A stretch of 64,000 nucleotides of DNA from Kentomonas sorsogonicus (lineage: Eukaryota; Euglenozoa; Kinetoplastea; Trypanosomatida; Trypanosomatidae), in NCBI GenBank assembly GCA_030347455.1, contig JAQOSZ010000304.1, forward strand, positions 201,001 through 265,000. The letters run 5' to 3'. Of the stretch, positions 58,101-64,000 are shown piece after piece. The notes under the pieces are model-generated. The model saw only the letters and a list, made by a program, of their open reading frames with translations. It did not search any database and had not been told where the DNA came from. Each line of letters opens with the position of its first letter. The stretch's first letter is position 1. The position numbers were made by a program, and so were the translations under genes.

Positions 58101-59769
58101 GCCTGGCGGATGTGCTGCAGCATCGACCGCCTGTCGTCCCCCGCGGCGCTGAGGGACATGTCGAAGTTGACGCGCTGCTGCTGCGTCGCGGCGCCGCTCA
58201 TGTCGGTGGTCGCCGTCAGCAGCGGGTTCAGCGCCGCCGTCGCGCCGTTCTCCGCGAGGTGGTGGCTCTCGTCGCTGCGGCCGCCCTCGAAGCGGTTGAG
58301 CGGGATGAAGAGGTGCAGCGAGGCGCAGAGGCCGGCGAAGGCGTGGGCGACGGGGTAGACCCGGTCCCAGTCCTGCCACGGCTGCGACACGGGCGCCAGC
58401 GAGAGGCACAGCACGGGGACGCCGAGCACCTCCACCGCGATCGCCAGCGGCGTGAAGAACTGCGACAGCGGCGCGTTCACCACGGCGTGCAGCGCGTCGA
58501 CGTAGTTGACCATCTCCTTGCGGCTGTTCCACCGCAGCAGGCACATGCCGTGGTCGGCGTCGTAGCAGCAGGTCGTGCTCAGCGAGTGCAGCCCCGTCAT
58601 GTACCCGCTGCTGTTATTATTGTTATTATTATTGTTGTTGTTACTATTGTTGTTATTACTAGTGTGGCGTTGTTGCCGCTGTTGAGGTTGCCGCTGCCGC
58701 TGGTGTTGTTGGCGTTGCTGCCGCTGGCGCTGCCGACAAAGGTGGGCGGCTGGCACAGCCACGACGTCACGACACCCACCATCGCCGTCGAGAGACGGTT
58801 CATAAAGGCATTCCACGGGCGGTGGCACTGCTCCTGGTAGTGCTCCGCGCCCCACTCGCTGCGTATGATCACAAAGGAGGCGGCGTTGCGGGTGCTGGTG
58901 TTGGCTGCTGCTGCCGCGGCTGCCGCGGCGGCGGAGGACGAGTGCGCGGCGGTGGAGGTGCCGGCGCCGAGGCTCAGAGGCCCCCGCCCCCCCTGCCCGC
59001 CGGCGCGCGCCCCGGAGTTGAAGCTGTTCACGCCCAAGCCGCTGCTGATGTTGGCGCTGGCGAGTCGCGCAGCGAGACCGTCGGCGTTGGTGTGCACGTT
59101 GTTGGAGCTCGTGTGCGGAGAGGAGAGGTCCGCGCCGGCGCCACCGTCGGCCCCCGGGCGGGAGCCCACGAGACTGTTGTTGGTGACGGCCGCCAGCCCG
59201 CTGTTGCTGCCACCGTTCGCATTGCTGTTATTATTATTATTATTATTATTACTGTTGCTGTTGATGTTGCTAGTGCTAGTGTTGACGGCATTGGTACCGT
59301 TTCCCGGGATGGGAAGAGAGGAGACGCTGTTGCCCGTGCCGCCGCCGCCGGGGCCGCCGCCGCCGGGGCCGCCACCCAGCATCGCCCGCACCAGCGCGCG
59401 TCCGTTGTGAGGGGCGATGTTTGCGCTGAGGGGAGTCGCGTAGGCGTGGCTGTTGCCGCCGCCGTGGCTCGACATACTAGTCGCGTTGTAGCTCCCGCCG
59501 AGGGTGCTGCCGGCGCCGTTCGCGCCGCCGGGGCCGCCGGTGAACAGGAAAGGGTTGGTCTCGCTCTTGAGGCTCTGCGTGCGCAGCAGGGCGCGCATCT
59601 TGTCCACCTGCGCGATGTACTGCTGGTGGGTCTCGCGGGCGGTGGTCTTGTCGGCGTGCTCGCGGCACACGGCCATGTACTCGGCAAAGAGAAGTGACGT
59701 GTTGGTCGGCGCCTGCATCTGCGCCGCGGTCAGGTGCGCTACATTTGCCTCCTTAGCGGTGTACATCAT
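50366..59769 (-). CDS. Giant CLU/TPR-like protein (about 3,100 residues, several frames)
   Basis: The ATG at 59769 starts MMYTAKEANVAHLTAAQ. After Gly/Asn-rich sequence a globular region (58600-57200) has VEVLGVPVLCLSLAPVSQ, ARWYLLDARALAL, SVLISTLCHKNGVRFGPY and GEMLARAIKRILRYEW. The order resembles the central part of CLU/eIF3-p135-like proteins (GxYxxDLxRxxPP, lHxxGIN-R, EMvAR-lK). TPR-type helices follow (STQAAMAANDMGVLYMQSVR; TVLNNLAYLYCKQ; DHAVALNNEACVLLFQYHY), then Arg/Glu-rich helices, and a Lys-rich tail with NGK motifs and acidic patches ending at a TAG. Frame changes lie at Asn runs or GC runs near 58660, 56300, 55090, 53190 and 51215; no spacer separates the segments, so I treat it as one gene. 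CLU proteins act in mitochondrial distribution and mRNA binding, but here the family link is weak and function is open. Confidence 0.5.
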
Positions 59770-60291
59770 CTCGAAAGATTAAATGAGAGAGAGGAAAGAG
59801 GAGGGGGGGGGGAGGGGCTTATTGTTTGTTGTTGCTGATGCTATTGTCAGAGCACGTGTGGGCGCGTGAGTAGGTGTTGCTGCTGTGTGGTTGTTGCGAG
59901 TGGGACGCTTTTGCCGATCTTATTGTAAAGGAAAACGCTCACCGTCCAGACGTAGGCAAAAATAGCAGAGATCTATATATATAAAGGATGAGTAAATGCA
60001 GTTGCGCTTTTCCAGTAAGTGGTCCGAAAAGAAGGAATAAAAAAAAGAATGAAAGAATGCAGGAGATGTAAAGAATACAGAGAGAGAGAGAGAGAGGAAG
60101 AGACGGGAAGAGAGGACAGCAGAGAAAAAGAATAATAATGATACGCGGATATACAATCGATGAGGGATAGGATAAAAAAGTAATGAAGCAGTGAAGAAAA
60201 AGCAGTGGCCGGAATCCAATTAGTTTTTAGAAGAATGCAGATAGTGCGAGGTCGACTAGAGGAAAAAAAAATAACTGGCAGGAATGAGAAT

Positions 60292-60331
<40 letters not shown>

Positions 60332-61485
60332 AAGCGGAAGAAAAAGGAGTGATATCTAAGGAGAATCGAAATGTGCAGACCTCTTTTTTTTTGTTGTTTA
60401 CTCTCTCAAGAATGACAAAAAGATAGGTAAAGGGAAAAAAAAAGAGAAACCTCTGGCAGAAAGAATGATGAGAGGTTTGAATGAAAAGAAATATACTACA
60501 ATTGTTTGAGAACGGATCTCCTTCCGTTTCTCTTTCCTTTCTACGTTTCTAGCGGTGGTGATGAAGGTGGTAGTGATGGTGAATAAGAGATAATGGGGGT
60601 CGAAGTTGTTTCTACAAGAATAAATGAGCATTCTCAACATCTGCCTAGTCATTACCAATACCCACAGCGACAGTTTTACGTCTCATACAAACAACACCCT
60701 CCACGGATAGGGAAATAACGAAAAAGGACTGCGCCTTTCATCGCGTATCGTTCAAATAATAGATGCAATGAAGCCGACATCTGAGAAGGAGCTCGTGAGT
60801 GCATGTGTACATTAGTAGTTTGTTTTTATTCGATTAAAACAAAGGAAAGATATCGATGCAAATGTTCGATTGAAGTATGTGAATGGGATGGAAAAATAGA
60901 ACAGAGAAGAGCACCAGTGAAACTTTTCTGAAGAAGATGCGAGGGGCGCCTGTATCAATAGAGCGAGCGGTCGTTGACAAGAAGGCGGCACCTTTTTATC
61001 AAAAGAAATTTTCTTTGCCCGCCAAAACTACTGTTCTATTTTATCCATGACAATGATAAAAGAAACTAAGAAAAAAATAATATCAAAGCGGGGAACATAT
61101 GCTGTTGTTTATAAAAATACGCAAATAATTGGCTTGTCTGCCTCCGTGTGTGTGTGTGTGTGCGGTGTACTTGCAGTGAGGTAAAAGCAAAAACAAAGGA
61201 AAACTAGCACACACACACACACACACACATGGGTACAGACAAGTACGAGAGAGCGCAGCGGCGCCGCAGACACATACACACGCACACCTGCGCTCTAATA
61301 AAGCCTGACCGTCACTACTTTCGCGTGGGTGCATTCAACATGTACAAAGAGAGAGAGAGAGAGAGAGAGAGAGACTTTATGGTATTTTAAAAGTTCCTCA
61401 GACTCATCAGCTTTCCTCTCCCTCCACTCCCGACCCTACGGCACTTCTTCTCTTAGTTTTTCCCCTTTCGAACTACTCTGTGCAC
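59770..61485. other. Gene-free intergenic region
   Basis: Purine-rich on the plus strand with GA runs near 60085, 60300 and 61350 (pyrimidine tracts for splicing of the giant gene). A GT run (61146-61162) and a CA run (61207-61230) face each other. No gene seen. Confidence 0.65.
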
Positions 61486-61854
61486 TCAGTGAATCACCTG
61501 CTTGGGTGACGCGTCTGCGTGAGCGCCGGCGGCGTGCGGGTGCGCGTGTGCCTGCTGCGCCTGCAGCCTCTCCTTGTCGATCACGACCGGCTGCGGGTCC
61601 GCGTAGAGGCGGCTCACGATGGCCATGCGCTGCATCTGCCGCAGCTGCCGCCGCCCGGCGCCCCCTTTCGCCACGTAGGCCGCGCGCTCCGCCAGCGGGA
61701 GGGCCGCGACGCGCGCGAAGTCGTCGGCGACGTGTTTGGTGAAGTAGGAGCGGAAGTTGTAGTCGCTGAAGCGGCCGGCGGCGTGCAGCGTGCGCTTCTG
61801 CAGGCGCGCGAGGGCCTTGTTGACGGTCGCCTCCGACACAGCGGGGGCTGACAT
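61486..61854 (-). CDS. ISD11: ISD11/LYRM4-like iron-sulfur cluster assembly factor
   Basis: 122 residues, ATG at 61854, TGA stop. ISD11 stabilises the mitochondrial cysteine desulfurase Nfs1 together with acyl carrier protein. The segment GRFSDYNFRSYFTKHVADDF matches the ISD11 signature around human [20 protein letters not shown]. The later RRQLRQMQRMAIVSRLYAD matches the C-terminal RRQVHIGQLYS region. The LYR tripeptide that names the family reads LQK here when aligned from the RFS anchor. The C-terminus has an Ala/His/Gln-rich extension of about 30 residues. There is no obvious cleavable presequence, as in many LYR proteins. The frame is intact, making this one of the few clean single-copy genes here. 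Confidence 0.8.
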   Translation of the reverse strand: MSAPAVSEATVNKALARLQKRTLHAAGRFSDYNFRSYFTKHVADDFARVAALPLAERAAYVAKGGAGRRQLRQMQRMAIVSRLYADPQPVVIDKERLQAQQAHAHPHAAGAHADASPKQVIH

Positions 61855-62651
61855 GGCTATGTTTGTATAGAGATAGAGAGTGAGAGAGTGAGAGAGAGGG
61901 AGAGAGAGGAGTTCGCTTCGTGTATGATTTTTGTTTCTCTTTGAGTATAGGCAACACCAGTGTTCATGAAGGAGAAGAAGGGTGGATTGGATTGGAAGAG
62001 ATTCGAGTACCTAGCACTCACACAGAGAGAGGCGCACACACACCTATATTGTGTCATTTACCACTTCACATAACCTCACTGTACGCGCACGACTATATAT
62101 ATACATATATGAAAGAGTTTACGTATCTAGCCATCATTTTACCGATTACGCGTTTTACCAGCGTGATACATACAACCCGCTTCCCCATCAAGCCTTTCAC
62201 TTGAAGAAAACACATTTTAGTTTTTTTTTTCAAAATCAAATGTTAATCATTAATCGGACTTCACATATTACGCGGGGGAAGAAGGCAGACAGGATTGCTT
62301 GCAGTGAAAAAAAAAGAGAGAGGAGATACTATTTGCCCCACTTCTCCCGTCTGTACTGCACCAATCCTTCCTACTTCCTCATTAATAAAGAACGCAAAGG
62401 GGGAAAAAAGTTTCAACACAAAAGGCACAACGAAAGCTGTTGAATTAAAAAATCTGTTCAAGAGTCGTTGAAGCACATGCTATTAGAATTATTTTTTATT
62501 ATTATTCTTGTATTACAATGATTCAACGGATCGTGTTATTAGCGGTGAGTGGGGTGAAGTCTCGAGAAGGGTATGGAACAAACGCATGCCTCTCACTATG
62601 CTGTTCTTCTGCCCACTCCCCCTGAATCCCCCTAATCAGCGCTGCCACTCT
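61855..62651. other. Gene-free intergenic region
   Basis: AT-rich, with a GA run immediately upstream of the ISD11 start (61870-61910; CT on the coding strand), a good candidate for its splice-acceptor tract. No gene seen. Confidence 0.65.
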
Positions 62652-63202
62652 TTACGTGAGACGGTCCTCGTCGCGCAGGTACTCGCCAATGTCGGCCTCG
62701 TGGAACAGCACCTGCGCGTTCATCTCGCAGCGGCGGCAGTCGAGCGTGCTCTGCGCCGCGACCCCAAAGCCGAGCGGCACGTCGCCCATCGAGAAGACCC
62801 CCACCTTCTGGTACTTGGGCGTCGCCTCCGTGATGCGGCCGAGCCCCGTGCGGGTGACGTTGCCGCCGTAGAGGAAGCGCTGCTCCTGCGCCGGCTTCAC
62901 CCAGATCTTGAAGAGCGAGTACTGCGCGATGTAGTCGAGCGCGGTCACCTGGATGCGCACGTTGCCGTTGTGCGTCAGCTTGGCGAATAGAGCACGCCGA
63001 TGCCCATCAGGTTCTGCTTAGCGACGCAGCTCGCGAGCTTCACCAGCCGCTGCGGGACGTACCAGATGCGATTCTTGTGCAGGCGGAAGACGTGCTCGTC
63101 GCCGGCGTCGCGGCGCTCCAGCAGGTGGCTCGTGTTCTCGCCAATGTACTGCGCCAGCTTGTCGAAGAGCTTCTTGTTCTCCTCCTCCGTCAGAGGCCGC
63201 AT
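62652..63202 (-). CDS. NIP7: 60S ribosome biogenesis factor NIP7, with one frame break
   Basis: NIP7 is a nucleolar factor needed for 27S pre-rRNA processing and 60S subunit assembly. MRPLTEEENKKLFDKLAQYI at the start and GVAAQSTLDCRRCEMNAQVLFHEADIGEY at the end (given as two parts: GVAAQSTLDCRR and LFHEADIGEYLRDEDRLT) align with human NIP7 almost throughout. The alpha/beta N-terminal domain is followed by the PUA domain (FLYGGNVTRTGLGRI). About 182 residues, against 180 in human. Two surplus bases near 62985 (TA in CTCTATTCGCC) break the frame between GIGVL and FAKLTHNGNV; the protein lengths match human exactly if they are absent. As this gene is essential, an assembly error is more likely than decay. 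Confidence 0.92.
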
Positions 63203-63604
63203 CGTCGTCGCTCAGGCGATTCTTCTGAGTTTTTTTTTTTTTGAAATTCAAATACCTATTTGTGCGTGGTAAAGTGTGAAGCGTGATGCTTCTGTGATTA
63301 GACGTCGCTGAGACGAAATGAGGAGAGAAGAGTATTATGGGGAGAGGACAAAATGACGAGCCACGCAAAGATAATGAAAGCGCAATAGGGGAATTGCGGT
63401 ACGACATTTGCTTTAATGTGAACATCGACATTTTGAACAGATGAAGACGTATATATTTGGCACCATGTATAGTAGCAAAAAAAAAAAAAGGAGAAAATAA
63501 GTGCGCAAAAAAAAAAAGTAAGAAAGAATAAGCATACACATAAAACTACCCATTTAAATAAGTAGTAATAAGTAGTACTAGTGCTAGTACTAGTCCGCCT
63601 CGCC
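63203..63604. other. Intergenic region
   Basis: AT-rich 0.4 kb with A runs on the plus strand (63478-63490, 63510-63519), pyrimidine on the coding strand and suitable for NIP7 trans-splicing. Near 63576-63594 an inverted repeat has arms of AGTACTAG. No separate gene seen. Confidence 0.6.
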
Positions 63605-64000
63605 TCACATGACGACGCACGTGGATGTGTTCTGGTACTCCTGCGCCTTTTTGAGCTCCGCGAGGCCCTTGGCCGTGTTCACCTGCGCCTGCTCCACGTT
63701 GTAGTCGACGCGGTCGAGCACCGTCCCCTGCTCCACCACCATCTCCTCGAGGTCCTGGAACATGGTCTGGATCTCCTGCAGGTTCTGCAGGATCTCGAGG
63801 ATCTCCTCGCTCGTCTGCCGCTGCCGCGCCTCCTCCAGCAGCAGCGTCGGGATGTCGGCCTCGGCGTACCCGAGCCGCAGGAAGCGCGCCGTGCGCTCCT
63901 CCCTGTCCAGCACCTCGTAGATATCCTCCTCCTCCGCAGCCGCAGCGGGGGGAGGCGACGGCGAGGAGCCCTGTGTGGCAGGAGGCGGCGGCGGCGTTGC
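63605..64000 (-). CDS. Syntaxin-16-like Qa-SNARE (C-terminal part; 5' end beyond the window)
   Basis: One frame enters from the right edge (Pro-rich linker, then EEEDIYEVLDREERTARFLR) and ends at a TGA at 63605. The SNARE motif runs from ILEILQNLQEIQTMFQDLEE through VVEQGTVLDRVDYNVEQAQV to LKKAQEYQ. The zero-layer Gln is in EQGTVLDR, and the VEQGTVLDRIDYN pattern is typical of syntaxin 16/Tlg2, a trans-Golgi Qa-SNARE for endosome-to-Golgi fusion. No valid start lies in the window. The annotated end is NTSTCVVM, a CaaX-like box, with no membrane anchor. An alternative frame beginning within the same bases reads VRRHVRRGGLVLALVLLITT and stops shortly after, which would be a normal tail anchor. 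Confidence 0.85.
   Translation of the reverse strand, partial: ATPPPPPATQGSSPSPPPAAAAEEEDIYEVLDREERTARFLRLGYAEADIPTLLLEEARQRQTSEEILEILQNLQEIQTMFQDLEEMVVEQGTVLDRVDYNVEQAQVNTAKGLAELKKAQEYQNTSTCVVM

Noticed and set aside
2911-63202. Introns as the cause of the frame changes
   Set aside because: The shifts are one or two bases with conserved sequence continuing immediately on both sides; there is no room for an intron at NIP7 or the MAPK.

Overview
This window looks like nuclear DNA from a kinetoplastid flagellate, most likely a trypanosomatid (inference). Every gene I can support lies on the minus strand. No introns are needed to explain them. Coding DNA is GC-rich and gene-free stretches are AT-rich, with purine runs on the plus strand that become pyrimidine tracts on the coding strand. 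This is the layout expected for one polycistronic unit whose mRNAs are matured by trans-splicing and polyadenylation. Proteins are swollen by Asn, Gln, Gly and Ser runs, often inserted inside conserved domains.

In plus-strand coordinate order (reverse of transcription): the start of an amino-acid permease (1-148); a WD40-type ATG16-like autophagy protein (2911-6009); a very large Asn-rich region carrying an STE11/MEKK-like kinase (7113-14949) and an FHA domain (15010-17816), probably one gene; a probable mitochondrial protein (19111-20493); a MAP kinase (21201-22449); a RAD51-paralogue-like protein without a recognisable Walker A (about 23538-26617).

Next comes a 20 kb tandem array (27947-47644) of seven copies of a type II membrane, PLOD-like glycosyltransferase family. 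Three copies have intact long frames with the usual start or one close to it (copies 1, 2, 6), one has a shifted start (copy 3), one a 5-base frame break and a different N-terminus (copy 7), and two are deleted pseudogenes that were themselves duplicated. Near-identical blocks change partner along the array, which indicates repeated gene conversion and unequal exchange.

The right side holds an unknown multi-pass membrane protein (48103-49454), a roughly 3,100-residue CLU/TPR-like protein (50366-59769), ISD11 (61486-61854), NIP7 (62652-63202) and the C-terminal part of a syntaxin-16-like Qa-SNARE (63605-64000, cut by the window edge).

Most single-copy genes change reading frame one or more times, even strict housekeeping genes such as NIP7 and the MAP kinase. 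The simplest reading is residual indel error in a long-read assembly, so gene spans are given across these breaks. I cannot exclude biology from sequence alone. The genes do not form one pathway. The most distinctive items are the glycosyltransferase array and the FHA-MEKK-like kinase with very large insertions inside its catalytic domain.
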